Below, in pieces: positions 31,444 to 42,384 of a DNA stretch of 64,000 bases (position 1 is the first letter of the stretch; every line of letters begins with the position of its first letter). A model generated the notes under the pieces. The model was not told the origin of the DNA and searched no databases. It worked only from the letters and a program-made list of their open reading frames with translations. Position numbers and translations under genes: made by a program. Source of the DNA: a cyanobacterium endosymbiont of Epithemia clementina EcSB (lineage in GTDB: Bacteria > Cyanobacteriota > Cyanobacteriia > Cyanobacteriales > Microcystaceae); NCBI RefSeq assembly GCF_029919255.1, contig NZ_CP123991.1:427110-491109 (forward strand), given 5' to 3'.

Positions 31444-31529
31444 AAAAATTATCGTTGTAAGTTCTTATCTGTACCCTTCTTAAGGGTCAACACCCGTCGA
31501 CCCCTATCTAAGTTTATCGTTTACTTTTT

Positions 31530-32228
31530 TTAAACGTACTCTGAAATATCCTCTTTACAATCATCAGACAAATAGCATAAAGCACGAAAACGCAACCCGA
31601 CTAATTGTTCATAGAGGGGGTTAAGCTTACATAAAGCAGGAATATGAACAATTTTATGTCCAAAAAGCTTAACGTCTCGCTCAAAGGGACATTGAGAAGG
31701 GACCATTTTACAAATAAATCTAGCAAGGCGAGGGTCATTAATATCCATTCCATCGAGCCAATCCTTGAGGGGATGTAGGAGATCGGGATGGGGATGAGGA
31801 GGACTTGATAAAGAAACAGCTGCCCCGTCAGCCTGTGCTTGTGAGTGTTCGTTCAGAGAACTGCACAAGGTATGTTCTAGGGATTTGAGGGCTTCTACCT
31901 TGAGCCCTAAAGCATCGCTAAACTGATGCAATAACTCAGCTTCGGGGGGGGAGTAAATTCCATCGGCAATTGCCACTAAAACGGCAGTTCTTAAGAAATT
32001 TTCGGCAGTATTTTCGTCAGGACCTAGTGCTCTGGCTAATTTTTTAGGAGTGATCGCTTTGAAAGCTACATCCGTTATATTGTCTAAAGCTAAATCATGA
32101 GTGAGTTGAGAGATTAAATCTTGTTCTTCGGGATCATAATGCCCGTCAGCCCAGGCAATAGTTAGTAAACCTCGTAACCAAGCAGAAATTTGAGTTTCAG
32201 TGTAAGAAGATTGAGCAACGCCAGCCAT
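31530..32228 (-). CDS. TerB-like plus Mo-dependent nitrogenase C-terminal domain protein
   Basis: A 232-aa protein with two parts. Residues about 10-135 are a TerB-like helical domain with the acidic metal-type motif WADGHYDPEEQDLI and its second half-repeat VAIADGIYSPPEAELL. Residues about 150-228 match the Mo_nitro_C family: PLKDWLDGMDINDPRLARFI, then CPFERDV and the Cys-containing ALCKLNPLYEQLV. Genes of this kind occur in cyanobacteria, including diazotrophs; biochemical role unknown. ATG at 32228. Its survival here alongside modA is consistent with a nitrogen-fixing ancestry. Confidence 0.82.
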   Translation of the reverse strand: MAGVAQSSYTETQISAWLRGLLTIAWADGHYDPEEQDLISQLTHDLALDNITDVAFKAITPKKLARALGPDENTAENFLRTAVLVAIADGIYSPPEAELLHQFSDALGLKVEALKSLEHTLCSSLNEHSQAQADGAAVSLSSPPHPHPDLLHPLKDWLDGMDINDPRLARFICKMVPSQCPFERDVKLFGHKIVHIPALCKLNPLYEQLVGLRFRALCYLSDDCKEDISEYV

Positions 32229-32339
32229 AATAATATTCTAACTAAACACATTAAGCGAGGGATAGAGACAATTAATTGCACGATGAACAATTAGTTTTTT
32301 CTATCTCCCTCCCTTACGAGTTTAACTTTGCGCGTCACC

Positions 32340-32939
32340 CTATGGTTGAACAATCACCGGAATTCCTTTATCTACCAATTTAAATAAAGCTTTTACATCA
32401 GCATTTCTCATCCGAACACAACCGTGAGAAACTGCTTGACCTATCAAATGTTCCCCAGGGGTTCCATGAAACCCAATATAATCCTTTCCGTTCGTCCAAA
32501 AGCCGATCCAACGTTCTCCGAGGGGACTGTTTGGCCCCGGCGCACTTATTTTCCCGTTCCAAGGATTTTCCCATTTTGGGTTTTTTATCATTTGAGTGAT
32601 TTCAAATTTCCCTTGTGGGGTTTCCCACCCTTTTTTACCGATCGCTACTAGATAACTAGCTAACAGTTGATCATCTTGATAGGCGTAAACCTTACGCTCT
32701 TTTAATTTCAGTACTAAGCGCGTTGCTAATACTTTAATTTCTACCGGAGTTGTTTTGTCCATTGGGCTAGCTTCTTCTAAAATAGCTGGCGTAATGGAAA
32801 AAGTAGAGGTTTTTGTAGTTTCTGCCTTTGACAGTGCAGCTCCTTCATCTGCACCGACCTGCTTATTGATTAGGGAGGCAGGTATAAAAAGACTCCCACC
32901 AGCTAAGGCCAATGATATTGAAAGTTGTTTAAACTTCAT
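32340..32939 (-). CDS. L,D-transpeptidase (YkuD family)
   Basis: A 199-aa exported enzyme that makes L,D cross-links in peptidoglycan or attaches proteins to it. An N-terminal signal sequence (MKFKQLSISLALAGGSLFIP, from ATG 32939) is preferred over an ATG 39 bp upstream because it puts the hydrophobic core at the N-terminus. The YkuD domain occupies about 70-199. The catalytic motif HGTPGEHLIGQAVSHGCVRM contains the His and the nucleophilic Cys in SHGCVR near residue 174. Length is normal for a minimal YkuD protein. Confidence 0.9.
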   Translation of the reverse strand: MKFKQLSISLALAGGSLFIPASLINKQVGADEGAALSKAETTKTSTFSITPAILEEASPMDKTTPVEIKVLATRLVLKLKERKVYAYQDDQLLASYLVAIGKKGWETPQGKFEITQMIKNPKWENPWNGKISAPGPNSPLGERWIGFWTNGKDYIGFHGTPGEHLIGQAVSHGCVRMRNADVKALFKLVDKGIPVIVQP

Positions 32940-33599
32940 TGTTTTTATGTAAACCACCAATAGTTGGTTTATAGGCAATAATCGTACTAGCTAACCAGTA
33001 TTCTAGAAGATATCTCAGACAATAAAATCTAAATTGAATATTATTTTTCCATAGTTTTTTCTTGATGTTTCAAACTCCACTTCACCTGTCCATCTCCTAA
33101 GTGCGGTTTAACAATTGCGGTAATTCATGCCGTCCTAATTCCGTCATTCCGTAGACTTTTAAGAGAACGAGCAACGCAGAAATGGTGTCAATGATTTAGT
33201 TAGTAACTTCGCCTGTTGACTCCAAGGCAATATTCGTAATAAAAATTAAAGTTTTTGCTTCTCTAGTCGCTGATCTAACCATAGCCAATAGTTAATATTT
33301 AGCCAAGTTAGCTGTTAAATAATAAAAATTTAGTAAATATTGATAGAGAGCATATATAGGGAGTATAAATAGATATTGGTGGTATCGATCTAGTAAGAAC
33401 AGCCTCTGATATTCGTGCAATAAAAAGCCTTTTATTGGTTTTATTTTAGCTAAATCTAGTTTCTTTCAAAATTCAGGATAAACGACGAAACAATAAAGTC
33501 TATCTGATTGAACAGATATACAGCATGGATTTTTCTTGATAAAACATAGTACAATAACGGCCGTTACAGAAAATTCCGGTGTGAGAGTTAATTTAAATA
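32940..33599. other. Intergenic region with a minus-strand relic
   Basis: Promoter region of the L,D-transpeptidase and of the porin, with a decayed fragment at 33070-33290. No intact gene. Confidence 0.5.
33070..33290 (-). pseudogene. Unidentified minus-strand gene relic
   Basis: Reading the minus strand from about 33290 gives WLDQRLEKQKL, a stop, then LLRILPWSQQAKLLTKSL and, in another frame, GMNYRNC and TGEVEFETSRK. This is real-protein texture broken by stops and a frameshift. Family not recognised. Confidence 0.3.
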
Positions 33600-35555
33600 A
33601 TGTTAAAGATTCAAAACATAGTCCAACTTCCCCTGGTCATCCTAGGAATTATGATAATAATTCCATCTAATTCCCAGGCTTCGTCTTCACCTAATTCATC
33701 TAATTCCCAGGCTTCGTCTTCACCTAATTCATCTAATTCCCAGGTTTCCTCTTTACCTAATTCATCTAATTCCCAGGCTTCGTTTTTACTTAATTCATCT
33801 AATTCCCAGGTTTCCTCTTTACCTAATTCATCTAATTCCCAGGCTTCGTTTTTACTTAATTCATCTAATTCCCAGGTTTCCTCTTTACCTAATTCATCTA
33901 ATTCCCGGACTTCGTTTTTACCTAATTCATCTAATTCCCAGACTTCGTTTTCACGTAATTCCCAGAATCCGCCTTTACCCAAGTTTCCCGACAAGAACTT
34001 AAGACTACTAAAATCAAGGGATGGTTTACTAAATACGGTTAGTACTCGTGAGGAACAACAAACGCGAATTACTAATGTTGCGGACTTAAGAGATGTTTCC
34101 CCAGAAAATTGGGCTTATGACGCACTAAATTCCTTGAGAACGAAATATAATTGCTTTACGGGGTATCCTGATCTCACTTTGAAAGGAAACAAGAATCTAT
34201 CCCGTGATGAACTTGTTAGTGCAATGGATTCCTGTTTACAAGCCATTGAGAAATTATCGAATGTAAATTCTGCAGTTACAAGACAGGATATAGAAAAATT
34301 AAAGAGGATGATACAAGAGTATGAGTCGGAAATTGCGGCTTTAGGAGCAAGAACGTACAATTCAGAATCACGGGTAGCATTTGTTGAAAATCATCAATTT
34401 TCCGTTACCAGTCATTTCAGTGGTGAAATGATCACAGGTTTAACGGGGGTCTTTCAGGGAGAGAAAAACGAAGGTACTGAAGACATCTTTAAGGTAACTA
34501 ACATCGGGCATCGGGGACGACTGAAATTCAATACCACTTTTGATGGGAATGACTCACTATATATCCGTTTCACAACAGGGACTGCACCAGATTATTCTGA
34601 CATTGCAGATACATTTGAAGGGAAATCAAGCTTTACACACCCTGATGAGAGTGATTTAGCTGTACAACTGATCATCTATAGTTTTGCACTTGCAGAAAAT
34701 GTGCGGATGTTTGTTGAGCCAGTTGGAGGTGCTTTTGATGACTTCGTTCCCACCCTGAATTTCCTTGATGGGGATGCGGCGTTTGGTTCAATATCTGCAT
34801 TTGGTACTCGTAACCCTGTTTATTATATGCCCGGGGGGCCAGGGATTGGTTTTCGAGGGCGAATTTTTAATGTGTTTGAATGGAGTGGAGGTTATTTAGC
34901 CAAGGATGGTGAGAGTCCTCGTTTAGGTGCAGGGATGTTTAATGGTCCCTATGGTGTGATGGGACAATTGGCTTATGAACCCCATGACGATTTTAAAATA
35001 GCGTTTACCTATTTGCATGGACATAACAATCTTGATTCAGGAACTGGTACTCAACGTTCTAATATGTACAAGTTTCTTGAGAAAACTTTTGAACACTTTG
35101 ACGGTTCCCTTGACACGATTAATAACTCCTACAGAGTGGAATTTAGTTGGCATCTGAATGAGAAAATTGTCGTAGGTGCTTGGGGAGGCTTTACGACAAC
35201 CAGAACCTTAGGGGCGATTAATTTAGGAAAAGATTTAGAACCCATAGGCAGAGGACAACAAAGGACGTGGAACTGGGCGGGAAATGTTAGTTTTCCTGAT
35301 CTTTTTGTTGAAGGAGATACCGCCGGATTTATCATTGGGATGGAACCTTGGGTTGCTGAGTCCAATCTTAAATTCCCTAACGGGTTAAGAAATAATGACC
35401 GCAATAGTTCTTTTCATGTGGAGGCAATTTATCAATTTCCGCTCAATAATTATATTACAGTAACCCCTGGCGTAGTTTATATTAGTGCCCCCGATTTTAG
35501 CCACAGCAATAAGGGTTTAGTCATTGGAACGATTCGCACAACTTTCACTTTCTAA
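33600..35555 (+). CDS. SLH-domain OprB-type outer-membrane porin
   Basis: A 651-aa cyanobacterial porin thought to pass ions and small solutes across the outer membrane. Signal peptide about 1-28. An unusual serine/asparagine-rich tract of nine 11-residue repeats follows (residues 23-121). A single SLH domain (about 165-215: DVSPENWAYDALNSLRTKYN, FTGYPD, LSRDELVSAMDSCL) attaches to peptidoglycan. A short coiled coil (about 215-245) leads into the carbohydrate-selective-porin beta-barrel (about 250-651). The barrel ends IGTIRTTFTF, with the terminal aromatic residue typical of outer-membrane proteins. ATG at 33600. A perfect hairpin (35681-35718) lies after the stop. Confidence 0.9.
   Translation: MLKIQNIVQLPLVILGIMIIIPSNSQASSSPNSSNSQASSSPNSSNSQVSSLPNSSNSQASFLLNSSNSQVSSLPNSSNSQASFLLNSSNSQVSSLPNSSNSRTSFLPNSSNSQTSFSRNSQNPPLPKFPDKNLRLLKSRDGLLNTVSTREEQQTRITNVADLRDVSPENWAYDALNSLRTKYNCFTGYPDLTLKGNKNLSRDELVSAMDSCLQAIEKLSNVNSAVTRQDIEKLKRMIQEYESEIAALGARTYNSESRVAFVENHQFSVTSHFSGEMITGLTGVFQGEKNEGTEDIFKVTNIGHRGRLKFNTTFDGNDSLYIRFTTGTAPDYSDIADTFEGKSSFTHPDESDLAVQLIIYSFALAENVRMFVEPVGGAFDDFVPTLNFLDGDAAFGSISAFGTRNPVYYMPGGPGIGFRGRIFNVFEWSGGYLAKDGESPRLGAGMFNGPYGVMGQLAYEPHDDFKIAFTYLHGHNNLDSGTGTQRSNMYKFLEKTFEHFDGSLDTINNSYRVEFSWHLNEKIVVGAWGGFTTTRTLGAINLGKDLEPIGRGQQRTWNWAGNVSFPDLFVEGDTAGFIIGMEPWVAESNLKFPNGLRNNDRNSSFHVEAIYQFPLNNYITVTPGVVYISAPDFSHSNKGLVIGTIRTTFTF
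33666..33962 (+). repeat. 33-bp tandem repeat, nine copies, within the porin gene
   Basis: Nine in-frame units of 33 bp encode SNSQ(A/V)S(S/F)(S/L)(P/L)NS. Units 3-7 alternate between two variants, so there is a 66-bp higher-order repeat, pointing to recent unequal exchange or slippage. The repeats sit between the signal peptide and the SLH domain. Because no unit contains a stop on the opposite strand, a 127-codon antisense frame (33611-33994) is also open. Confidence 0.93.
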
Positions 35556-36364
35556 TTATTGTAGATAATTTACCCATACCAATCCTTCTTGTAAAGAGAA
35601 AACTCAAAACAAAAACTAAAACTGAATTGTTATTGACGTTTTAAAGGTCTTGTAATTAGGGTAATTTTAGTTTCTGACAGTTAACTAGCCATTAACAATA
35701 ATGTTAATGGCTAGTTAAGCTATGTTAAGATCTAGCAAGCTTTTGTTATCCTAAGTTCGGTAGAGCTAGAATGATTGCTGTTGTCTATTCTTTCCTCTTT
35801 ACCGTGTTTTTAGTTTTGTCTGCGTTTAAAATTTTGTAAATACTACAGTATTTTATCAATTTCGATTGACTTATGATTCACAAAAAAAACGCTATCAGTT
35901 TTGATATATTCCCCATAGTCAACCATAAAAATAAAGAATTCTAGACTTTGCAATGTTGTGCGAAACCAAGGTCATAACTAATGTTTTCAGCATTACTATG
36001 TACATAGTATAAAATGCGATAACTGTTTAAATTAGTAGATATCCACAATCGATAGATGTGTTACTTTTCAATATTTATAATCAGTATATTTAACCCAAAA
36101 TACTAATAATCTAATCCTAGTTTTCGAGAAGTATAATTCACCTAACAGTAGAGAACAAAAATTGATTGCTCTTCTCAAATTACCAACCTTAAATAAGTAG
36201 CAAGATAGGCGATATTTATTTTGACTGGTTCCAGTCCACTGACTATCTATCTTTAAAGATAATTAATAATTCTGTCTCAAAAGTCTCCTATAAATAATTA
36301 ATTTATAATTAATAGTTCTTATTGAAGATGTATATTTTATCAGCTATAAAAGACTGATTATTTA
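35556..36364. other. Intergenic, one hairpin
   Basis: Apart from the hairpin at 35681-35718, no gene, RNA or repeat is recognisable in this AT-rich 0.8-kb stretch. Confidence 0.55.
35681..35718 (+). terminator. Hairpin after the porin gene, 17-bp perfect arms
   Basis: Arms 35681-35697 and 35702-35718 with loop ATAA, 126 bp after the porin stop. A plausible terminator by position, but there is no U-tract after it; the stem is far longer than needed. Confidence 0.55.
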
Positions 36365-37813
36365 CTATTTTAACGTTGGTTTTTGATTATGCCAATCAGT
36401 GACTTGTTCATAAGCGTAACCAACTTGAAATAGTTTCCCCTCTTCTAAAACATTTCCAATTAACTGTAAGCCAATAGGTAAACCATTTTTATCGAAACCA
36501 CAAGGAATACTCATTCCTGGAAGTCCGGCTAGATTAACAGGAATTGTCGTTAAGTCAGACAAATACATACTCAAGGGATCATCGATTTTTTCGCCTGCCT
36601 TAAATGCTGTGGTCGGAGACGTAGGACAAACTAAAACATCAACGGTTCCAAAAGCTTCATTAAAATCCTGTTTAATTAAAGTGCGAACTTTTTGCGCTTT
36701 TAAATAAAAAGCATCATAGTAACCGGCAGACAACGCATAGGTTCCAATCATAATGCGTCTTTTAACTTCAGGACCAAAGCCTTTAGCACGGGTTTTAGTG
36801 TACATTTCCAACAGGTTTTCTGCTTCTTCTCGAATACCGTATTTAACCGCATCGTAACGAGCTAAATTAGCTGATGCTTCTGAGGGCGCAATAATATAAT
36901 AGGCAGGTAAACCATAGCGAAAATGAGGACAAGAAACCCTCTTAACTTTTGCTCCCAATGCTTTTAATTGATCAATAGCGCTATTAACAGTTTTAGCAAC
37001 CACAAGATCTAACCCTTCTTCAAAGGTTTCTTCAATAATACCAACTGTTAACCCTTTTAAACTTTTTTTAAGAAAAGAAGTGTAATCGGGAATAGGAATA
37101 TTGAGACTGGTAGAATCTTTAGTATCATGTCCTGCGATCGCTCCCAATAAAATCGCTGCATCTTCGACACTTGTTGACAACGGACCGATTTGATCCAAGG
37201 ATGATCCATAGGCAATTAGCCCAAACCGTGAGACTAGTCCATAAGTCGGTTTCAATCCGACGACGCCGCACAAAGAGGCCGGTTGGCGGATAGAGCCTCC
37301 CGTATCCGAGCCTAGGGCAACGACGCACTCATCAGCTGCCACAGCTGCTGCAGACCCGCCAGAGGAACCACCTGGAATCCGTTCGAGATCCCAAGGGTTA
37401 GCAGTGACTTGATAACTAGAGTTTTCTGTAGAACTTCCCATGGCAAACTCATCTAAGTTCGTTTTTCCTACCATAATTGCCCCAATTTCCTGCAATTTAC
37501 GAGTAACAGTAGATTCGTAGGGAGGAATAAAATTTTCTAATATTCTTGAGGCACAAGTGGTAGGAATACCTGCAGTACAAAGATTATCCTTTATACCGAT
37601 AGGAATGCCTGCTAACAGTCCAATTTCTTCTTTGGCGGCAATTTTTTTATCTACTGCTTGGGCGGTTTCTAAAGCGCGATTGGCGGTGACACAGAGAAAA
37701 CTCTTCACCTTGGGCTCTACCACCTTGATGCGTTCTAATACTTCTATAGTAATTTCGACAGCAGAACGTTCTTTAGTGATTAATTGTTTATGTAGTTCGC
37801 GGATAGATGTCAT
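36365..37813 (-). CDS. gatA: Asp-tRNA(Asn)/Glu-tRNA(Gln) amidotransferase subunit A
   Basis: A 482-aa amidase subunit of GatCAB; it releases ammonia from glutamine for transamidation of mischarged Glu-tRNA(Gln). The catalytic triad of the amidase-signature family is present: Lys75 (GIPIGIKDN), cis-Ser150 ([14 protein letters not shown]) and Ser174 ([11 protein letters not shown]). Length is standard. ATG at 37813. It contains a HIP1 octamer (37134-37141). gatB and gatC are not adjacent, as is common in cyanobacteria. Confidence 0.96.
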   Translation of the reverse strand: MTSIRELHKQLITKERSAVEITIEVLERIKVVEPKVKSFLCVTANRALETAQAVDKKIAAKEEIGLLAGIPIGIKDNLCTAGIPTTCASRILENFIPPYESTVTRKLQEIGAIMVGKTNLDEFAMGSSTENSSYQVTANPWDLERIPGGSSGGSAAAVAADECVVALGSDTGGSIRQPASLCGVVGLKPTYGLVSRFGLIAYGSSLDQIGPLSTSVEDAAILLGAIAGHDTKDSTSLNIPIPDYTSFLKKSLKGLTVGIIEETFEEGLDLVVAKTVNSAIDQLKALGAKVKRVSCPHFRYGLPAYYIIAPSEASANLARYDAVKYGIREEAENLLEMYTKTRAKGFGPEVKRRIMIGTYALSAGYYDAFYLKAQKVRTLIKQDFNEAFGTVDVLVCPTSPTTAFKAGEKIDDPLSMYLSDLTTIPVNLAGLPGMSIPCGFDKNGLPIGLQLIGNVLEEGKLFQVGYAYEQVTDWHNQKPTLK

Positions 37814-39163
37814 ACAGTATAACCTAATATGCTTTGAATGGGATAACTTAACACTCCAACGGTTCAGATAATACTAGCACTTAATGCTATCATTTTTTAG
37901 GCAATAAGTCACTGATAATTGACAATTAAAAGGATAATTTAATTAATAATAAGTATAGATTAATAATTAAGTCTAGATTTTCTAGTCTAGCCGAGTTAAT
38001 GTCATAACAAACAGTACAGTAATGTTAAATTAGATGACTTTGACTACTATCTGAGAACAAAAAAATTCTATGATAGATGCTACATTTTTTAGCGTGAACT
38101 CACCCATAATACTACCCACAATATTTTTTATTTTTAACTTTGTTATTTCATTGTTATTCTTGAAGAGAATACTATATTGTTTTATTTTTTTCTTGAAAAA
38201 TTAATTGCGAAGTTTTTAGTATATGCTTTTTATATATTCTATAAGTCCGTCATTTTTTTGATAAAAGCAATATTAGTTTCTTTTATTAAAGTTAGCTAAT
38301 TTGCGTTTTTTATCTGTGTAAAGATGTAATATTTTCACTACTTTTTATTTTTATATATTTAAAATTACCATGGTAAATGGTAACAGAATAAAAATTCTTA
38401 TCGAACTTATAATCTAGATTTAACTAGTAAATACCAAGTCAATACAATTCAGAGTTAAAAGTAAAAAAAAATAACTAATAGTCCTGACATATAGTCAAAT
38501 TTTTCTCAAAACTGTTCTAAATTTATCTTTTTTAAGATTGGTATATTTTTGAGAGAACTGGTGATGTTTTATACACCCAATTAATTTAACTTTTGTTTTT
38601 TTACTTAAATCTTTTTTATTTTCAAGTAAAACATACTGACTCCTGTTTGATCGCTACATGATTTTTGATTTTTGACTAGCTTCTTAAGCTATTTACCCTC
38701 TCATTTAAGTTGTTTTTACAATTATCTCATTGAGTATTAAGTTTTTTGAGTATTAAGTTTTTTCATCACATGAAGCCTATCTATTACTACCTTAGTTTAT
38801 GAAATTTTATTGAGCAACAACGTTTATATAGAGTTTAGTTGATGCAAAAACTAAGAACAACAAATTAATTAGTTACTAATATTTTTTTAAAATGTTATCA
38901 ATATTGATATTAATTTTGTTATCATTACTGCCTGCTTTTACTAAAAGTTATAATACTAACCTAGTTTAATGATTAACTAGTTTTAAAATTGGATGTTTGA
39001 CAGTTACATTTGCGGTTTAATATATTATTAAATAACCAATAGTAACTACGATTTTATATTTAAATTATTCTTTTATCTCTGAGGGATATATTTATTTTCT
39101 TAAATTAGTTATTTAACCCAAATGCTAAATATTCTAATCATAGATTAATTAATCTTATATATA
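37814..39163. other. 1.35-kb AT-rich gap, nothing identifiable
   Basis: No open frame, named relic or strong hairpin seen. A short direct repeat (GAGTATTAAGTTTTTT, twice at about 38730-38765) and poly-A/T runs are the only structure. Confidence 0.5.
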
Positions 39164-40558
39164 TTAAACTGCTTCTCCCCCTACCATAACCTCTTTAATC
39201 CGTAGACTTGGTCCCCCACAACCAACGGCTAGACCACTTTGTCCTCCTTTACCACAGCCTCCTGATTCATCCCAATAAAAATCATCCCCGATCGCCTCAA
39301 TATTACCTAGTGTTTTAAACACATTCCCTGATAAAGTCACATCTCTGACAGGCTCAGCTAGCTTTCCATTCCGAATCATCCAAGCTTCCCCTGCACTAAA
39401 AGTAAACATCTCCCCATTTGTCATTCCCCCTAACCAATTTTTGGCATAAATCCCCTCTTGAATATCCGTGAATAAATCTTCTACTGGAGTTTCTCCGCGT
39501 TCGATCCAAGTGTTTGTCATTCGTACTAAAGGAGGATAATGATAGTTCAAACAACGGGCATTTCCAGTAGGCCGTTCGTTTAATTTTCCGGCGGTTTCCC
39601 GTGAATGTAACCGTCCAACCAAAATCCCATTATGAATTAATTGAGTTTTGGTTGCAGGAACTCCTTCATCATCATAAAAATAACTCCCTCTGTGGCCTTG
39701 GGGAGCAGCCCCATCAAAAATTTGCAGAATCTCAGGGCCAAATCGTCTCCCCATACTCATCAACTCTAAAAGCTCGGGATTGTCGTATAACATATCCGCT
39801 TCAGAAAGGTGGCCAAATGCCTCATGAACAAACAAACCTGTAAGAACAGGGTCGACTACAACTGTATAGTTATTTCCTTTCACAGGAGGCAAAACCAGAG
39901 CATTCAGCGCGCGTTGGGCTGCTCCCTGTATCTGTTGCTCCAAACCTATCAAATCTTCATACCCCCGACGAGATCCTATGGTTTCCCGTCCTGTTTGTAA
40001 GGTTTCGCCACTTCTAGCCGTAGCTGAAAACCGCATTTCCAAATCTGCCCAAGACTGTTTAATCAATGTACCTTCAGAGGTAGCCAAAAAAATTTTTTGG
40101 CTACTATCCTTATAGCTGACTGAGGTAGTCGTAATTTGGTTACTCAAACTGCAGAGGATTGCGTTGTAATGGTCACACAGGGCTTTTTTTTGTGCTAAGG
40201 GAATCTGACGAGGATCAGTTCCGGTTAAAGGTAACTGACAGTCAGTCTGGACGGATTCAATGGGAGCTAATTGAGTTTTCTCATCCCCCACCAAACGTGC
40301 TGCTGCGACCGCCTCTTCCACTCGCTGGTTTAGAGTTGATAATTCATTAAAGGTGGCAAAACCCCATCCCCCTCTGTAACAGGCTCTGACTTGACCTCCA
40401 CTGGCAATACCTTCACTCAGAGTGTCTATTTTATTTCCTCGCAATATAATATTTGTCTCTTCAGAGTATTCGACCCGGATTGCTAAAAAATCCACGTTAT
40501 CGCGGTAACGGGAAATGATTTCTGTTAGTTGATTTTTGTAGGTGCTAATCTCATTCAT
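39164..40558 (-). CDS. tldD: TldD-family metalloprotease
   Basis: A 464-aa subunit of the TldD/PmbA (TldE) type zinc protease that degrades unfolded peptides and, in other bacteria, matures modified peptides. The metal/catalytic motif HEAFGH (in VLTGLFVHEAFGHLSEADML, about 253-258) marks it as the catalytic TldD-type chain rather than TldE. The glycine-rich C-terminus (GGCGKGGQSGLAVGCGGP) is typical. ATG at 40558. The partner subunit is not in the window. Intact. Confidence 0.9.
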   Translation of the reverse strand: MNEISTYKNQLTEIISRYRDNVDFLAIRVEYSEETNIILRGNKIDTLSEGIASGGQVRACYRGGWGFATFNELSTLNQRVEEAVAAARLVGDEKTQLAPIESVQTDCQLPLTGTDPRQIPLAQKKALCDHYNAILCSLSNQITTTSVSYKDSSQKIFLATSEGTLIKQSWADLEMRFSATARSGETLQTGRETIGSRRGYEDLIGLEQQIQGAAQRALNALVLPPVKGNNYTVVVDPVLTGLFVHEAFGHLSEADMLYDNPELLELMSMGRRFGPEILQIFDGAAPQGHRGSYFYDDEGVPATKTQLIHNGILVGRLHSRETAGKLNERPTGNARCLNYHYPPLVRMTNTWIERGETPVEDLFTDIQEGIYAKNWLGGMTNGEMFTFSAGEAWMIRNGKLAEPVRDVTLSGNVFKTLGNIEAIGDDFYWDESGGCGKGGQSGLAVGCGGPSLRIKEVMVGGEAV

Positions 40559-41142
40559 ATAGGCAGTCGTAGCTAGTTTTGATTTACGTTTCTTTTAGTT
40601 TAAAGGATAAATGGAGAGTGGAGGACGCGAGGAGAAATAACCTTTTTTTAGAAAAAGTAAAATTCGCGATTTTAAGATGATCATGAGTAAAATTAGTTGC
40701 TATTTTACGTTAATTATACTCTTTGTCGTGGAAATATCATGGTAAGTTGTTAATCAATTAATTACTGTCTTAGCCTTCAGTATCAAATTTTTACTACAAA
40801 ACAGATACAGTTATTGAATACTATTGTCATAACCCTACTTTTTTTTATAAGTATCAATCTCTAACATAACCTTTTTTATGGTTAGTACTTGGAGATTATG
40901 ACTAACCTTTGAATAACTTTATTCTTTCTGTATGCTGGATACTTTAGATATTCTTTATATAAAGAAATAGGATAGTTAATAGTATATAAGTACTTATTTT
41001 TTAAAAAATAAATTACTGTTACTTATTACGCTCAAATTTTATCTTGTGTTAGTAAATGATATATTTTAGCTATTTATACTTAATTAAGATTATTTAAGTA
41101 ATTTTTATCAAAAAAATTGTTGTATATTTTCTATTGTCACAG

Positions 41143-41190
41143 AGTTATCCTTAAGAGGTTTAATAAATATCAATCCTCTTAAGGATAACT
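41143..41190. repeat. Perfect inverted repeat, 16-bp arms, 16-nt loop
   Basis: Arms 41143-41158 and 41175-41190 match exactly. No neighbouring intact gene. Confidence 0.85.
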
Positions 41191-41659
41191 TAAATGAGTT
41201 AAAGTATCTACATACTACTGTCAATTTATTTTTGTGCTAAAGAGTAAATAGATAAGAAAGTAGATTTCATTGCAAATATTAGCTTAAATCTAAATTTGAA
41301 GCTAATTGTTTTATGTAGACAATTATTATTTTTTACTCAGGAGTAATAATTTCTGAATCAAATTGGAAAAATTACTTTTTTAAAACACTGATAATATTTT
41401 ATATTACTACTATCTTATCAGCATAAGATAAATAATATTATTAAACTAATAGTTACGGAAACAAATTAGTTAGGATATTGCCATAGTCTTTAAGTTAGTC
41501 CTCCAAAATAAGCTTGCTGTAGCTTAATAATAGAAACAGTTAACGTAATAATAATTATTATGCTAACTTTAGCCTTTTATTTATTATCTTTGATAATTGA
41601 TTATCTCCCATGTTAACGTAGCTTACGAAGGGGATAGAATCGACACTTATTAAGTTATT

Positions 41660-42035
41660 AGGATTTATGCATTGAAGCAAAACAGTCTAATATTGTAGAA
41701 CACTTTCTAGAAGAAGATAACAATGCCATTCTACAAGAACTAAGTACTCATTTGTACAAAAAAATAAGTGTTAAAAGTAATATACCTCCTATGCATTATT
41801 TAGTCCAAAAACTTAAATTAACATGAAGAAAATCTTGAATCTCTTGAAAGCTTACAGAAATAGAGGTCTTTCTCGGATAAGGGAATATTTGACTAGACTT
41901 GGATCACTTAAATTTTTAGACCTAGTTGTAACTGACAAAATTGAAGTTTATCTAGCCATGGCTCGTTACTGTACTAGAGCAACTAAAGAAAAACGAGCTT
42001 ACTGGAAAGTTCTAATAGTCGAGGAAAAATACTAG
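41660..42035 (+). pseudogene. Unidentified frameshifted gene
   Basis: One frame from about 41670 reads IEAKQSNIVEHFLEEDNNAI and continues to LVQKLKLT-stop at 41823. In a second frame the sequence carries on to TAG 42033-42035 with LTRLGSLKFLDLVVTDKIEV and MARYCTRATKEKRAYWK. Both halves look like genuine protein and probably formed one gene with a frameshift near 41822. An ATG at 41823 could start a 70-aa product. I do not recognise the family. Confidence 0.4.
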
Positions 42036-42205
42036 GTTAAGGGGTTGAGTTAAATTTAACTCTACTTTTCGTAGCAATACATCTACTAGATGATTACAAG
42101 TTTGCACTTCGTCATAGTCATGACGATCAATAATGGTTCCATCGTGAGCTTTAAAGGTATCAACTTGAGCTTTGATAATCTGAAAGGTTTTTTTATTACA
42201 GGAAA
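42013..42205 (-). pseudogene. Unidentified minus-strand relic
   Basis: The minus strand from about 42205 reads NKKTFQIIKAQVDTFKAHD, GTIIDRHDYDEVQTCNHL and VDVLLRKVELNLTQPL without stop for about 60 codons, but no start codon is visible. It overlaps the 3' end of the plus-strand relic, so the two genes probably converged. Family not recognised. Confidence 0.4.
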
Positions 42206-42384
42206 TATAGGGTAAATAAAAGCGATATTATGAATAATAAAGCGGTTTTTTTCAGAAAACTTGAAAAGTTATAATTGTTAGTTTTTGGTGTTAAACATTA
42301 ATATTAGTTATTAATTAAAATTCGGATAGCCCCTTTTAATAGCTGATAATTATCCAATGCAGATATTGTTTGGGTAAGCAATTT

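Noticed and set aside
33666-33962. CRISPR-like array
   Set aside because: The repeats are contiguous, in frame and without unique spacers; they are a coding tandem repeat.
33611-33994. A 127-codon minus-strand frame with ELDELGKEETW-type repeats
   Set aside because: It is the antisense image of the 33-bp repeats in the porin gene; the repeat unit happens to lack stops on that strand. No independent start site or homology.
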